Assembly (NCBI GenBank): GCA_014169315.1
Contig: AP022133.1
Span: 2,480,001 to 2,544,000, forward strand
DNA: 64,000 nucleotides
From: Enterobacter cloacae
GTDB taxonomy: Bacteria; Pseudomonadota; Gammaproteobacteria; Enterobacterales; Enterobacteriaceae
Reading direction: 5' to 3'
Below the pieces are notes generated by a model. The model was given only the letters and a program-made list of their open reading frames with translations. It was not told the origin of the DNA and did not search any database. Below, piece after piece: positions 39,649-49,918 of this stretch (the stretch's first letter is position 1; every line of letters starts with the position of its first letter). The position numbers and the translations under genes were made by a program.

Positions 39649-40596
39649 ATGCCCTCATTACTGCTACAGTCACTGTTTCCGCTCGTCTTTATTATGTTAC
39701 TCGGATGGCTAAGCGGGAAACTTGGATATACTCGTCGCGAAGATGCAAACGTCCTGGCGACGGTAGTCATCCGTTTCGCCCTGCCATTCCATCTTTTTAT
39801 CGGCGCATTAAATACGGACCCAGGTAAAATTAAGAACATGACATTTATGGCTGTTCTGGTTGTCGGCTTAATGGGTTCGTATTTACTGACGTTATTTATT
39901 TCACGCTTTGTCTTTCGTCACGATATCAAAACCAGCGCCATTCAGTCACTGGTTTGTGCCTTCCCGGATATGGCCTACTTTGGTGCCCCCGTTCTTGCGG
40001 TATTGATTGGCCCGGAAGGATTTATCGGCGTGCTTATCGGCAACATTATTACCAGTGTCATCATGATCCCGTTGACTATCGTCTTGATTCGTATGGGTGA
40101 TAAGAACGGTGACGACAGCCTTAACGCGCTACATCCGGGCGCTATGGTGATGCAAAACCTGATTAAAGCGGTACGCAACCCAATCGTCTGGATCCCGGTA
40201 ACGGGGGTGTTATTAAGCCTGGCGGGTTTACAGATACCCCATATTCTTAGCATGCCGATTGAGATGGTAGGTAAAGTTTCCGGCGGTCTTTCACTGTTTG
40301 CTCTCGGCCTGTTGTTCTACGGCGAACGTCCAACATTGAATGTGCAGACGTTTACCAATATCGGGATTAAAAACCTTATTCAGCCTGCCATGATGGCAGT
40401 TGCAGGGCTGGCATTTGGTCTTAGCCATACATTACTGCAACAGGTCGTCATTATTGGCGCGACCCCTTCTGCTATCGCCGCAGGGATGTTTGCCTTGCGC
40501 AGCGATACGTATATTGATACTGCATCCTCTTCCATTTTAATTGGTACTGCCGTCGGCGTCGTGACCGAAGGCATCATGATTTATTTAATTTCTTAA
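39649..40596 (+). CDS. AEC-family transporter
   Basis: 315 residues, about 10 membrane helices in two inverted halves; typical auxin-efflux-carrier/MdcF family length. Motifs: LGWLSGKLGYTRREDANVLATVVIRFALPFHLF near residues 19-50, VCAFPDMAYFGAPVLAVLIG near 102, ASSSILIGTAVGVVTEGIMI at the end. Bacterial members carry malonate, malate or similar acids. The malic enzyme gene follows 36 bases later, so L-malate or a related C4 acid is the likely substrate. Confidence 0.85.
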   Translation: MPSLLLQSLFPLVFIMLLGWLSGKLGYTRREDANVLATVVIRFALPFHLFIGALNTDPGKIKNMTFMAVLVVGLMGSYLLTLFISRFVFRHDIKTSAIQSLVCAFPDMAYFGAPVLAVLIGPEGFIGVLIGNIITSVIMIPLTIVLIRMGDKNGDDSLNALHPGAMVMQNLIKAVRNPIVWIPVTGVLLSLAGLQIPHILSMPIEMVGKVSGGLSLFALGLLFYGERPTLNVQTFTNIGIKNLIQPAMMAVAGLAFGLSHTLLQQVVIIGATPSAIAAGMFALRSDTYIDTASSSILIGTAVGVVTEGIMIYLIS

Positions 40597-40632
40597 TCTG
40601 CCTTATTTTAAAAAATATTTCAGGAGTCAACC

Positions 40633-42318
40633 ATGTCTCGTAAAGAAGTGCTCTACACGCCGTATAATGGCGCTGTTTTACTGGAAAATCCGTTATTAAA
40701 TAAAGGGCTCGCATTCATTAAAGAAGAGCGTGATAACTTTAACCTGCATGGCTTATTACCACACAATGTAGAAACCATTGAAGAACAAACTGAACGTGCC
40801 TGGGTACAATTCTGCCATTTTAAAAGTGATATTTCTCGTCACGTGTACCTGCGCAACATTCAGGATACTAACGAGACCTTATTTTACAACCTGTTGCGTT
40901 CGCATCTGAAAGAGACATTACCCATTATCTATACCCCAACGGTCGGCGAAGCCTGTGAACATTTCTCCACTATTTATCGCCGCGCGCGTGGCCTGTTTAT
41001 TTCATGGCCTAACCGTCATCGTATTGATGAGATGCTGCAAAGCTTCTCGCGCAATGATATTCGCGTGATCGTTGTGACAGACGGTGAGCGTATTCTGGGG
41101 CTTGGCGATCAGGGTATCGGCGGGATGGGCATTCCCATTGGCAAATTGTCATTGTATACCGCGTGCGGCGGTATTCATCCGGCGTCCACCCTGCCAATTA
41201 TGCTGGATGTGGGTACCAATAATCAGCAGCATCTGGACGACCCAATGTATATGGGCTGGCGTCATCCACGTATCAGCGACGATCAGTACGCTGAGTTTAT
41301 GGATATGTTTATCAATACCGTCAAAAACCGCTGGCCTGATGTGCTGTTGCAGTTTGAAGATTTCGCGCAGAAAAACGCGACCAAACTGCTCCAGCGTTAC
41401 CGCGACCAGCTCTGCTGTTTCAACGACGACATCCAGGGAACAGCGGCCGTCACCGCCGGTACGCTGATTGCAGCCGCCCACGCTGCCGGAACCCGCATTC
41501 GCGATCAGCGCGTGGTCTTCCTGGGCAGCGGTTCAGCCGGATGCGGTATCGCAGAAAAAATCGTGGCGCTGATGGTTGATGACGGGCTGACGGAGTCCGA
41601 GGCCCGCCGCCGGGTCTTTATGGTCGATCGCTTTGGCTTATTGACCGACGATATGACCAACCTGCTCGACTTCCAGAAAAAGCTGCTGACCGCGCGTGAA
41701 GACATTCGCGACTGGCAGGTGGAATCGAACAATATTTCGCTGATGGAAGTGGTAAAAAATGCGCATCCGACGGTGATGATTGGCGTCTCGGGGCAGCCAG
41801 GTCTGTTCAGCGAAGAGATTGTCAAAGAGATGCACCGCCACTGCCCGCGTCCGGTTATTATGCCGCTCTCGAACCCGACATCACGCGCAGAAGCACAGCC
41901 GCAGGATCTGATCGAATGGACGCAGGGTGCCGCGCTTGTGGCAACAGGAAGCCCGTTCGCCCCGGTTTTCTGGCAGAACGCACAGTATGACATTGCCCAG
42001 TGTAACAATGCCTATGTCTTCCCGGGGCTGGGTCTGGGGGTACTGGCCAGCAATGCCCGCCGGGTTACCGAGGAGATGTTGATGGTGGCAAGCCGCAGTC
42101 TGGCAGCACAATCGCCACTGGTCACCACCGAAAAAGGCGGATTGCTGCCACCGGTCGATCAGATTGAAACCGTGTCACGTAATATTGCGTTTGCCGTTGC
42201 CCGTGCTGCCATTGAGCAAGGCATTGCGCCAGCGATAGATGACGAGGAACTCATGGCGCGTATCGAGAAGACGTACTGGCAGGCGGATTATGCGCCGTAT
42301 CGCAGGTCATCACTGTAA
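40633..42318 (+). CDS. NAD-dependent malic enzyme, second copy
   Basis: 561 residues, clearly paralogous to maeA at 2136 but diverged throughout. Conserved: [21 protein letters not shown] near 97, [22 protein letters not shown] near 155, [12 protein letters not shown] near 270, NAD site [11 protein letters not shown] near 305. Cotranscribed with the AEC permease and divergent from the 2HCT symporter, so it is dedicated to imported malate, converting it to pyruvate, CO2 and NADH. A malolactic enzyme of similar length is an alternative because the families are close; context cannot separate them. Start follows AGGAG. Confidence 0.9.
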   Translation: MSRKEVLYTPYNGAVLLENPLLNKGLAFIKEERDNFNLHGLLPHNVETIEEQTERAWVQFCHFKSDISRHVYLRNIQDTNETLFYNLLRSHLKETLPIIYTPTVGEACEHFSTIYRRARGLFISWPNRHRIDEMLQSFSRNDIRVIVVTDGERILGLGDQGIGGMGIPIGKLSLYTACGGIHPASTLPIMLDVGTNNQQHLDDPMYMGWRHPRISDDQYAEFMDMFINTVKNRWPDVLLQFEDFAQKNATKLLQRYRDQLCCFNDDIQGTAAVTAGTLIAAAHAAGTRIRDQRVVFLGSGSAGCGIAEKIVALMVDDGLTESEARRRVFMVDRFGLLTDDMTNLLDFQKKLLTAREDIRDWQVESNNISLMEVVKNAHPTVMIGVSGQPGLFSEEIVKEMHRHCPRPVIMPLSNPTSRAEAQPQDLIEWTQGAALVATGSPFAPVFWQNAQYDIAQCNNAYVFPGLGLGVLASNARRVTEEMLMVASRSLAAQSPLVTTEKGGLLPPVDQIETVSRNIAFAVARAAIEQGIAPAIDDEELMARIEKTYWQADYAPYRRSSL

Positions 42319-42325
42319 CGTCTCA

Positions 42326-42354
42326 GGCCGGGTGAAGCGTCACGTCACCCGGCC
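42326..42354. terminator. Hairpin between convergent malic enzyme and pptA genes
   Basis: 10-base perfect stem GGCCGGGTGA/TCACCCGGCC followed on the plus strand by CAAAAT. It lacks a clear T-run; likely mRNA end or REP-like unit. Confidence 0.5.
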
Positions 42355-42359
42355 CAAAA

Positions 42360-42590
42360 TCACATCGAATACCCTGGCTTTTTAATCAACTCATCCAGCT
42401 TCGGGCCAATTTCCGTGTCCCAGACCTGCTCTTTCCAGTCCTCAGGCTGCACCTGGTTCAGCGCAACTGACACGGAACTGTCTTTACTGTTGAAATGGCG
42501 AATAATCACCTCAGCAATATCCGCCGCCAGTGCGGTTTTTTGTTCGTCATTGAGATCGCGGGGAAAACATTTGATATCTACGTGTGGCAT
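42360..42590 (-). CDS. pptA: 4-oxalocrotonate tautomerase-like protein PptA
   Basis: 76 residues; E. coli PptA (YdcE) is 77. The catalytic N-terminal proline follows Met ([13 protein letters not shown]). Matches in [25 protein letters not shown] and the ending KKPGYSM. It tautomerises phenylpyruvate in vitro; physiological role unclear. Located near nat/yddH in E. coli as well, though here accessory genes separate them. Confidence 0.93.
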   Translation of the reverse strand: MPHVDIKCFPRDLNDEQKTALAADIAEVIIRHFNSKDSSVSVALNQVQPEDWKEQVWDTEIGPKLDELIKKPGYSM

Positions 42591-42627
42591 GAGCAGGATT
42601 CCGGTTGTGAGTCAGGGGTCCACGTTA

Positions 42628-43245
42628 TCAGATAATCTCGTTCGCCTTTAACACCTTGTGCAGTTCAGGGAGCGAACAGACCACATCCGCAATGGCCGTT
42701 ATCTTCGGTGTATTTTCCGCAAACCACTCGTGCCGTGGCCCCCAGGTGCGCATCACCGCAATATAGACATCAATCAGGGTCAACTGCTCACCAAACGTAA
42801 ACGGTGCCGCCTGAAGATGGTTATCCAGCCACAGGTAGAGAAATTTACGGTATTCGAGGCAATTCTGCCTGAGCTGATCAGGGGCATCCGGAACCCAGCG
42901 ATCAGGGTAATCGGCATAGGTGAACGTAGGATAAACGTTAGCGACCAGCCAAATCAGCAAACGCTGAAACTGCTGGCGTTCAGGCTGACCGACAGACGGA
43001 GCAAGATCGGGACATCGATCGAGCACCATCAGGGCAATCGCTGCCGTTTCGCTCATGATCGTGCCGTTTTCCAGCTCCAGCGTCGGCACCTGGCACAGTG
43101 GGTTAAGCTTTTCCAGCAAGTCGCGCTGCGGACCGGGCGTGTCAAACCCGTTCACGTTGATATAGCGGTAAGGAATGTCTGCCAGGGTCAGCATCACTTC
43201 ACTGATTGCCGAGCCCCAGCCGGGTACGCCATAGAGTTTAATCAT
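42628..43245 (-). CDS. Glutathione S-transferase family protein
   Basis: 205 residues. N-terminal thioredoxin-like domain (IKLYGVPGWGSAISEVMLTL, then NPLCQVPTLELENGTIMSETAAIALMV with the cis-Pro and the Glu-Thr/Ser glutathione-binding motif) and a helical C-terminal domain (LTLIDVYIAVMRTW near 155). Substrate unknown. It is the last gene on the same strand after the sulfur amino acid operon, 61 bases beyond the ATPase, so it may belong to it, which would fit thiol chemistry. Confidence 0.85.
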   Translation of the reverse strand: MIKLYGVPGWGSAISEVMLTLADIPYRYINVNGFDTPGPQRDLLEKLNPLCQVPTLELENGTIMSETAAIALMVLDRCPDLAPSVGQPERQQFQRLLIWLVANVYPTFTYADYPDRWVPDAPDQLRQNCLEYRKFLYLWLDNHLQAAPFTFGEQLTLIDVYIAVMRTWGPRHEWFAENTPKITAIADVVCSLPELHKVLKANEII

Positions 43246-43306
43246 GTTGCCCCCTCAGGGTTCAAAACCCTAAGTGTAGAGCAGCATCAGTCAGTCACGG
43301 GTTCAC

Positions 43307-44080
43307 CTACAGCACTTTTGACAGGAACTGGCGCGTTCGCGCGTGTGACGGACGGTTTAACACGTCGTCACTGCTGCCCTGCTCAACAATTTTACCGTCA
43401 ACCATAAATACCACCTGATCCGCCACTTCCCGGGCAAAACCGATCTCATGGGTGACGACCACCAGTGTGGTGCCCGAACGGGCGAGTTTTTTAATCACGT
43501 CCAGCACTTCACCCACCCGTTCCGGATCGAGTGCCGAAGTCGGTTCATCAAACAAAATCACGCGGGGGCGCAGCGCCAGTGCGCGAGCAATCGCGATACG
43601 CTGCTGCTGACCGCCGGAGAGGTGGCGCGACCACGCATCTGCTTTATCGCGCAACCCCACCATATCCAGCAGGCTGTATGCCCTTTCCACTGCCTCTTTT
43701 TTGCTGAGTTTTTTATGCGCAACAGGCGCTTCAATCAGGTTTTCCAGCACCGTCAGATGCGGAAAGAGATTAAAGTTCTGGAACACGTATCCCACATTGA
43801 TGCGCTGTTTGAGGATCTCTTTCTCTTTCAGCTCGTAGAGTTTGTCACCCTGACGGCGATAACCAATGTAATCCCCGTCAATCTGGATAAACCCTTCGTC
43901 GACACGTTCCAGATGGTTAATGGTGCGCAGTAGTGTCGATTTACCGGAGCCTGACGGCCCAAGAATTACCGTAACGGAACCCGGCGGGATCTCAAGCGTG
44001 ACGTTATCGAGCGCTTTATGGCGGCCAAAGAACTTACTGACGCCGGTGATTGAAATATGTCCTTCAGGAGAGGCTTGCAT
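43307..44080 (-). CDS. Polar amino acid ABC transporter ATPase
   Basis: 257 residues, HisP/GlnQ class. Walker A GPSGSGKST near 40, signature LSGGQQQRIAIARAL near 152, Walker B RVILFDEPTSALDPE near 173, H-loop VTHEIGFAREVADQVVFM. Start overlaps the permease end by 17 bases. Energises import of an amino-acid-type substrate, probably an S-substituted or N-acylated cysteine given the operon. Confidence 0.92.
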   Translation of the reverse strand: MQASPEGHISITGVSKFFGRHKALDNVTLEIPPGSVTVILGPSGSGKSTLLRTINHLERVDEGFIQIDGDYIGYRRQGDKLYELKEKEILKQRINVGYVFQNFNLFPHLTVLENLIEAPVAHKKLSKKEAVERAYSLLDMVGLRDKADAWSRHLSGGQQQRIAIARALALRPRVILFDEPTSALDPERVGEVLDVIKKLARSGTTLVVVTHEIGFAREVADQVVFMVDGKIVEQGSSDDVLNRPSHARTRQFLSKVL

Positions 44081-44990
44081 GGACAGGCTCCTGTACTGGT
44101 GTGGTGGTGACAGAACGGACGCGGTGGGTCACCCGGTTCTGATTAACGGCAGAGCGGCGTTCGCTGCGGGCGAGCCCGCGTTCGACAACGTGCTGAATAA
44201 CAGACAATACGGTGGTAATCACCAGATACCAGACAGCGCCCACCATCAGCAGTGGAATGACCTCCTGCGTGCGGTTGTAGATCATCTGGATGGTGTAGAA
44301 CAGTTCCGGCATCGCCAGGACGTACACCATCGCCGTCCCTTTGGCGAGGCTGATGATTTCGTTGAATCCGGACGGCAGAATGGTGCGCAACGCCTGAGGC
44401 AGGATAATGCGCACGGTACGACGCCAGGCGGGCAGTCCAAGCGCGGCGGCGGCTTCATACTGACCGTGATCGACACCAAGAAAGCCCCCGCGAATAATTT
44501 CAGCGGTATAGGCGCTCTGCACCAGCGTTAACCCCACCACGGCGGTGGAAAACTGCCCCAGCACGTTGATGGTTTCAAAACTGCCCCAGGTGATGCGGGT
44601 AAACGGCACCCCGAGGGAGAGTGTGTCGTAGAGGTATGAGAAGTTGTAGAGGATGATCAGAACCACAATCAACGGCAGAGAACGAAACAGCCAGATGTAA
44701 CCCCAGGCCAGGCTGCTTAACAACCAGGAAGAGGACAATCTTGCCAGCGCCAGCATGCCGCCGATTATCACACTCAGCGCAGTACCAATCAGCGTCAACA
44801 GCAGCGTCTGCCCGACACCATCCAGGATCGCCGGGTCAAAGAACCAGCGGGCGAATACCGCCCACTCCCAGCGAGGATTAAAGGCCACGGACTGTATCAC
44901 GATCGCCAGCACAAACAGCGCCGCGACTGCACCGACGGCACGCAGCGGATATCGTGCCGGGACAACCTTAATGGTTTCAACGTTGCTCAT
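44064..44990 (-). CDS. Polar amino acid ABC transporter permease
   Basis: 308 residues; HisMQ-type permease with the motif YEAAAALGLPAWRRTVRIILPQALRTILP near 205-235 (EAA loop that contacts the ATPase). An extended N-terminus with one extra helix and a C-terminal tail rich in Arg/Ser are longer than in HisQ (228). Single permease gene, so it would form a homodimer. Confidence 0.92.
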   Translation of the reverse strand: MSNVETIKVVPARYPLRAVGAVAALFVLAIVIQSVAFNPRWEWAVFARWFFDPAILDGVGQTLLLTLIGTALSVIIGGMLALARLSSSWLLSSLAWGYIWLFRSLPLIVVLIILYNFSYLYDTLSLGVPFTRITWGSFETINVLGQFSTAVVGLTLVQSAYTAEIIRGGFLGVDHGQYEAAAALGLPAWRRTVRIILPQALRTILPSGFNEIISLAKGTAMVYVLAMPELFYTIQMIYNRTQEVIPLLMVGAVWYLVITTVLSVIQHVVERGLARSERRSAVNQNRVTHRVRSVTTTPVQEPVHASLS

Positions 44991-44999
44991 CGTCGTTCC

Positions 45000-45509
45000 T
45001 CATGCAGTTTTACTGAACGCTTCGCGTACCAGCGTTTTGGTGAAACGCAGCCGGCCATCAAACGGCGGCAGGCTGTACTCTTCCGGATCGCGATTCAGAT
45101 CAAACTGCGGCTGATACCCCTGGCTGATATAGAGCCTGACCGCCTCCGGCTGACGAAAACCGGTGGTGAGGTAAATCTGGCTGTAACCTGCCAGCACAGC
45201 CCGACGCTCCAGCTCCTGTACCACGCGGGCCGCAAGACCCTGTTGACGTAACGCCTTATGCGTCCAGATGCGTTTGATTTCGGCCGTATGTTCGTCAAAG
45301 GGTTTGTACGCGCCGGTAGCGATGATCTCTCCGTCACGCTCCAGCACAATAAACAGCCCCTGTGGCGCTAAGTACCACTCCGTCAGCTCCACTTCGGCGT
45401 CTTTAGAGAAGTAGTCCCCGTACCGGGCGGCGTATTCACCGAACAACCCATCGATGATGGGTTGAAGATCGGCATCTTCCGGCGAAACGTCACGAAATTG
45501 CTCGCTCAT
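45000..45509 (-). CDS. GNAT-family N-acetyltransferase
   Basis: 169 residues; acetyl-CoA site motif A seen as IWTHKALRQQGLAARVVQELERRAVLAGYSQIYL near 95-125 (Q/RxxGxG/A loop). Inserted between the permease and binding protein genes, which ties it to the imported compound. In the analogous Bacillus operons a GNAT enzyme N-acetylates S-alkyl-cysteines before oxidation; that role is inferred here. Confidence 0.85.
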   Translation of the reverse strand: MSEQFRDVSPEDADLQPIIDGLFGEYAARYGDYFSKDAEVELTEWYLAPQGLFIVLERDGEIIATGAYKPFDEHTAEIKRIWTHKALRQQGLAARVVQELERRAVLAGYSQIYLTTGFRQPEAVRLYISQGYQPQFDLNRDPEEYSLPPFDGRLRFTKTLVREAFSKTA

Positions 45510-45518
45510 ATCCTCTCC

Positions 45519-46451
45519 TTAATCACCCAGCCCGGCCGGGTTCACTTCTGAACCGGGAATACGCTCTACCCCTTCCCCCCAGCGGTTCAGCACTTTGTCG
45601 TAATCGCCGTTTTTGATCACCCCGTTAAGCGCGGTTTGTACCGGTTCAACCAGGCCGCTGCCTTTTTTCAGCGTCACTGCAATATGTGCCGCCTTCGGCC
45701 AGCCGCCGTCGACGCTGCCGACCAGCTTAGTTTTACCGGTCAATGCCGCTTTCCACGCACCAATCACGTTCGGGCCAAAGTACGCATCTGCACGTCCTGA
45801 CTGGATAGCCAGGGTTTGCGCCGCATCGTCTTTGGTGTACACAGGGGTAAAGGGTTTGAGACCTTTTTTGAGGTTTTCAGCATTCCATGCCAGCAAAATG
45901 GCCTCCTGATTTGTACCGGAACCCACGATAATGCGCAGTCCGGCGATATCTTCCGCCTTCTGAAGCGAGGTGATCGGGCTGGTTGATTTCACGTAAAAGC
46001 CGAGTGAATCCTTCCGGTACGTCGCAAAATCAAACTTCTCTTTGCGCTCTCTGGTGACGGTGATATTGCTGATGGCGGCATCGTATTTCCCGGACGCCAC
46101 GCCCAGCGGCCAGTCCTCCCAGGAGGTGGGCACCACGTTCAGCTCCAGCCCCAGACTGTCAGCCACCAGACGGGCGATGTCGACTTCACTCCCGAGCAGC
46201 GTTTTGTTGTCATCGGAGAAAACCGTCAGCGGCGGTTGATTCAGACCTGCCACCGCAACGGTAAATTTACCCGGTACGGCAAAACGATAATCTTTCGGTA
46301 ACTGTGCGATCGCGTCGCCATTTTTAGCGGTATTGACGGGATTTTTATTGGCCTCAATGCTCACGCCAGTACCGTTAATGTTCACATTCTCTGCCCAGAC
46401 GGCAGGGGTAAAGGCCAGCGCGAGCGCCAGAATAAGCGATGTTTTTTGCAT
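45519..46451 (-). CDS. Amino acid ABC transporter substrate-binding protein
   Basis: 310 residues with a signal peptide (residues 1-20, ending AVWA). Family 3 solute-binding protein: KFTVAVAGLNQPPLTVFSDDNKTLLGSEVDIARLVADSLG near 60-100, YDAAISNITVTRERKEKFDF near 128-147, then the second-lobe GLRIIVGSGTNQEAILL near 175. Periplasmic. It lacks a lipobox cysteine. Sits between the GNAT and monooxygenase genes. Confidence 0.92.
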   Translation of the reverse strand: MQKTSLILALALAFTPAVWAENVNINGTGVSIEANKNPVNTAKNGDAIAQLPKDYRFAVPGKFTVAVAGLNQPPLTVFSDDNKTLLGSEVDIARLVADSLGLELNVVPTSWEDWPLGVASGKYDAAISNITVTRERKEKFDFATYRKDSLGFYVKSTSPITSLQKAEDIAGLRIIVGSGTNQEAILLAWNAENLKKGLKPFTPVYTKDDAAQTLAIQSGRADAYFGPNVIGAWKAALTGKTKLVGSVDGGWPKAAHIAVTLKKGSGLVEPVQTALNGVIKNGDYDKVLNRWGEGVERIPGSEVNPAGLGD

Positions 46452-46465
46452 AGCGGTGTTCTCTT

Positions 46466-47782
46466 TTATTGTTGTGTGAAATGATTTTTAGGTTCGTCTA
46501 AACCCAGACTGTCGCGCAGCGTGGTGCCCGGGTATTCAGTACGGAACAGGCCACGAGCCTGCAAGACAGGCACCACCTGTTCCACAAAGCGCGGGAAGGT
46601 GTCCGGCGTACCGCCCTGAATGATGAAGCCGTCTGCCGCATATCCCTCAAACCAGGCCTGAAGGCCGTCTGCCACCTGTTCTGGCGTGCCGGAAAAACGT
46701 GGTCGCGGAGACGCCGCCTCCAGTGCCACCTGACGCAGGGTTAAGTGGCATTCACGGGCATTACGCTTAATTTCATCGGTGGTACTGCGGAAGCTGTTTT
46801 TCCCCAGCTCGCCAATATCCGGGAACGGCTCGTCGAGCGGATACTGGCTAAAATCATGATGTTCGAAATAACGTCCGAGGTAATTCAGGGCATCGTTAAC
46901 TGACACCAGTGCCGCAGTCGTTTGATATTGCTTCTCCACGTCCTCAGCATTTTCTCCAACAATTACGCTGACGCCCTGGAATATATGTAAATCGGACGCC
47001 CTGCGGCCATTTATTTCCAGCAACTGTTTCACATCGCGATAAAACACTTTCGCTTCGTCTAACGTGTCGTGATGAGTAAATATGGCGTCGGCGTGTTTCG
47101 CCGCCAGTTTTTTACCGTCATCTGATGCCCCGGCCTGAAATACAATGGGGCGACCCTGCGGCGTGCGGCCAATATTAAGCGGCCCGGCCACCTGGAAGAA
47201 ATCACCGTGATGATCGAGGGTATGCAGTTTTGCCGGATCAAAGAACTGTCCGCTCTCTTTGTCGCGCACAAAAGCGTCTTCCTCCCAGGAGTCCCACAGC
47301 CCTTTCACCACCTCCAGATATTCGTCGGCAATACGGTAACGCAGGGCGTGCTCAGGGTGTTTTTCGCGGGAAAAATTCTTCGCCGAGCCTTCCAGCGGCG
47401 AGGTCACCACGTTCCAGCCTGCGCGGCCATTGCTCAGGTGATCCAGGCTGGCAAACTGACGCGCCACGGTAAAAGGCTCACTGTAGGAGGTGGATAACGT
47501 TCCTACCAGCCCCAGGCGTGAAGTCATACTCGCCAGTGCAGATAACACCGTTAACGGCTCAAAACGATTTAAAAAATGCGGGATTGATTTCTCGTTAATA
47601 TAAAGACCGTCAGCGACAAATAAAAAATCGAGCTTCCCCTCCTCCGCTTTTAACGCCGTCGCTTTGACGAAATCAAAGTTAATACTGGCATCTGCGATCG
47701 CCGCAGGATGACGCCAGGCAGACATATTTCCGGAGGCACCATGTAAAATGGTTCCCAGCCGCAATTGACGCGTTGCAGACAT
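46466..47782 (-). CDS. FMN-dependent monooxygenase, NtaA/SnaA/DszA family
   Basis: 438 residues from the ATG at 47782 (AGAGGTG upstream; a longer reading from 48019 runs back over the upstream gene and is rejected). Bacterial luciferase-like TIM barrel: [20 protein letters not shown] near 9, [12 protein letters not shown] near 51, [23 protein letters not shown] near 117, [25 protein letters not shown] near 215. Such two-component enzymes use reduced FMN and O2 to cleave C-S or C-N bonds. Resembles the CmoJ/YtnJ group of S-substituted cysteine salvage. Confidence 0.88.
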   Translation of the reverse strand: MSATRQLRLGTILHGASGNMSAWRHPAAIADASINFDFVKATALKAEEGKLDFLFVADGLYINEKSIPHFLNRFEPLTVLSALASMTSRLGLVGTLSTSYSEPFTVARQFASLDHLSNGRAGWNVVTSPLEGSAKNFSREKHPEHALRYRIADEYLEVVKGLWDSWEEDAFVRDKESGQFFDPAKLHTLDHHGDFFQVAGPLNIGRTPQGRPIVFQAGASDDGKKLAAKHADAIFTHHDTLDEAKVFYRDVKQLLEINGRRASDLHIFQGVSVIVGENAEDVEKQYQTTAALVSVNDALNYLGRYFEHHDFSQYPLDEPFPDIGELGKNSFRSTTDEIKRNARECHLTLRQVALEAASPRPRFSGTPEQVADGLQAWFEGYAADGFIIQGGTPDTFPRFVEQVVPVLQARGLFRTEYPGTTLRDSLGLDEPKNHFTQQ

Positions 47783-47798
47783 ATTCACCTCTGATAAA

Positions 47799-48920
47799 TT
47801 AAATTTGATGCAGTGCTTTTTCCGCAAGCTGGGCAAAATAGCGAGCGGCGGGTTCAATGAGTGCTTCGTCCGGGTTAAATGCCGGGTGATGCAGACCAAA
47901 CGGGCTGGCGCTGCCAATACTGACAAATGCCCCTGGTATCTGCTGCAAATAGACCGCGAAATCTTCCCCGCCCATATGCAGTTCGGCGTGCCGGGTTTCG
48001 TATCCTGCGTCTCTGGCAACAGATGTGGCGAATTCAGCCCAGCGTTCGTCGTTCACCAGCGCATCTGGCCCGGCATACCAGGTGATATCAATCTGCGCGC
48101 TAAACGCGCGGGCAAACCCGGAGGCAATTTCACCCACACGCGCTTTGACATTCTGCTGGACTTCGGTGCGATGTGTGCGCAGGGTGCCTTCCAGCTCGAC
48201 GCTTTCCGGCAACACATTCCAGGTGTTTCCACCGGCGATACGCGTAACGCTCAGCACCACAGAATCCAGCGTATTGACGTTACGGCTGGCGACACTTTGC
48301 AGCGCCGTGACCAGCTGACTCGCCAGCACGATGGCATCGTTTCCTTCATGTGGGCGAGCGGCATGCGCACCTTTACCGGTAATGCGGATAACAAACCGAT
48401 CGACACTGGCGTAGAACGGTCCTCCACGGGTGGCGAACTCACCTACCGGCAGACCCGGCTCGTTGTGCATGCCGAAGATGGCGCGGACATCACGCAAGGC
48501 TCCCGCCCGAACCATGCTCTTTGCACCGCCAAAGTTCTCTTCGGCGGGTTGAAACAGGATCCGCACGCGACCGTTGAGCGACGCTTCACGCTCTTTCAGT
48601 TTTAATGCTGCGCCGAGGATCACGCTGGTGTGGATATCGTGCCCGCAGGCATGCATCACCCCTGCACGTTGTGAGCTAAACGCAACTCCGCTGCGCTCTT
48701 CCACGGGTAACGCGTCAATATCGGCCCGCAGTGCAATCAGCTTTTTACCCGTGCCGATTTCCGCAACCAGCCCGGTAGGCAGTTCGTAAGGTAACGGGGT
48801 AATACCGGCATTCGTCAGCCACTGGCGCAGGCGGGCCGTCGTTTCGACCTCCTGACCAGACAGTTCAGGGTTCTGGTGCAGCTCACGACGCCAGGCAATC
48901 AGTTGTTCACCAAAACTCAT
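47799..48920 (-). CDS. M20 family amidohydrolase (N-acyl amino acid deacylase type)
   Basis: 373 residues. Peptidase M20D pattern: [13 protein letters not shown] near 68, [17 protein letters not shown] near 90-106 (Cys/His/Asp metal site), [15 protein letters not shown] near 127, [14 protein letters not shown] near 150, and the dimerisation lid; [12 protein letters not shown] near 325 completes the site. Hydrolyses N-acyl amino acids, so it would release free cysteine from N-acetylcysteine in the proposed pathway. Overlaps the upstream monooxygenase by 4 bases. Confidence 0.9.
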   Translation of the reverse strand: MSFGEQLIAWRRELHQNPELSGQEVETTARLRQWLTNAGITPLPYELPTGLVAEIGTGKKLIALRADIDALPVEERSGVAFSSQRAGVMHACGHDIHTSVILGAALKLKEREASLNGRVRILFQPAEENFGGAKSMVRAGALRDVRAIFGMHNEPGLPVGEFATRGGPFYASVDRFVIRITGKGAHAARPHEGNDAIVLASQLVTALQSVASRNVNTLDSVVLSVTRIAGGNTWNVLPESVELEGTLRTHRTEVQQNVKARVGEIASGFARAFSAQIDITWYAGPDALVNDERWAEFATSVARDAGYETRHAELHMGGEDFAVYLQQIPGAFVSIGSASPFGLHHPAFNPDEALIEPAARYFAQLAEKALHQI

Positions 48921-49918
48921 GCCGTGACCTCCTTATCGGGACGAGCCTGCGCCAGCAGACGCAGGGACTGGACGCGCGTTGAGCCATCGGCAACCGGCGT
49001 GTCGATCATAAATTCGTCAATGCCCCATTTCTGGTGTAATGCATCTAACTGCTCCAGTACCGACTCAGCGGTACCCGCCAGCAGAGACTGCGCCCGACGG
49101 GCAATCCGCACCGGCTCACTTCCCGCCTGGCGTGCAAAGGCGTAGGCCTGCTCTTCGCTGGCCACGGTGACGCGCTGGCCGTTTGCCAGCTCCACGCCCC
49201 ACACTTCAACTTTTTGCGCCAGCGCGTCTGCCTCGGTCTGTGTCGGCGCAACAATCACCTGCACGGCCACAATCACCTCTCGGGTGCTGTTTTTGCGCCA
49301 GAACGTTACAACGTCACGCAGAAGCCCGGGATCGCCATTCAGGTGTGCGGCAAAGACAAAGTGCCAGTCAAGTGATGCCGCCAGCTGCGCGCTTTCCGTG
49401 CTCGCCCCCAGCAAAAAACCCTGTGCCGGTACCGGCGGTAACGGGGTGGCGCGTACGGCCTCTTCCCCTGACGTGTTTTCCGGATGGATCCAGCTGTCCA
49501 GTTGCGTCAGCTGTTCGGCAAAGCTGCCCTTTGCCTGTTGATTCAGACCGTGCTGTAACGCGCGGGTAGAGAGTGGCAAACCACCGGGGGCTTTCCCGAC
49601 ACCCAGATCCACGCGACCCGGCGCAAGCGCCGCTAATACATTGAAGTTTTCGGCAACTTTGTACGGGCTGTAATGTTGCAGCATCACGCCGCCCGACCCC
49701 ACGCGGATACGTTTTGTTTGTCCCAGTATCCAGGCAATCAGCAGCTCCGGTGAGGGGCTCGCCAGCTGCGGGGTATTGTGGTGCTCGGCAATCCAGAAGC
49801 GGTGATAACCCAGTGTTTCCGCCTGTTGTGCCAGTGTTAAGGTTCGCGCCAGCGCATCGGCGGCCGTTTCATTTTCAGCTATGGGGCTTTTATCCAGAAT
49901 GCTGATTCGCCAGGACAT
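48917..49918 (-). CDS. Luciferase-like monooxygenase, MsnO8 family
   Basis: 333 residues; LLM class flavin-dependent oxidoreductase: RFWIAEHHNTPQLASPSPELL near 42, RIRVGSGGVMLQHYSPYKVAENFNVLAALAPGRVDLGVGKAPGG near 71-114. Groups by pattern with YtmO/CmoO-type enzymes. First gene of the seven-gene operon (stop of each gene overlaps or nearly meets the next start). Needs reduced FMN; no flavin reductase is in the operon, but yddH elsewhere in the window is a candidate supplier. Confidence 0.85.
   Translation of the reverse strand: MSWRISILDKSPIAENETAADALARTLTLAQQAETLGYHRFWIAEHHNTPQLASPSPELLIAWILGQTKRIRVGSGGVMLQHYSPYKVAENFNVLAALAPGRVDLGVGKAPGGLPLSTRALQHGLNQQAKGSFAEQLTQLDSWIHPENTSGEEAVRATPLPPVPAQGFLLGASTESAQLAASLDWHFVFAAHLNGDPGLLRDVVTFWRKNSTREVIVAVQVIVAPTQTEADALAQKVEVWGVELANGQRVTVASEEQAYAFARQAGSEPVRIARRAQSLLAGTAESVLEQLDALHQKWGIDEFMIDTPVADGSTRVQSLRLLAQARPDKEVTA

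Noticed and set aside
47783..48019. N-terminal extension of the DszA-type monooxygenase
   Set aside because: It overlaps the upstream amidohydrolase gene and lacks similarity; a good ribosome site marks 47782.
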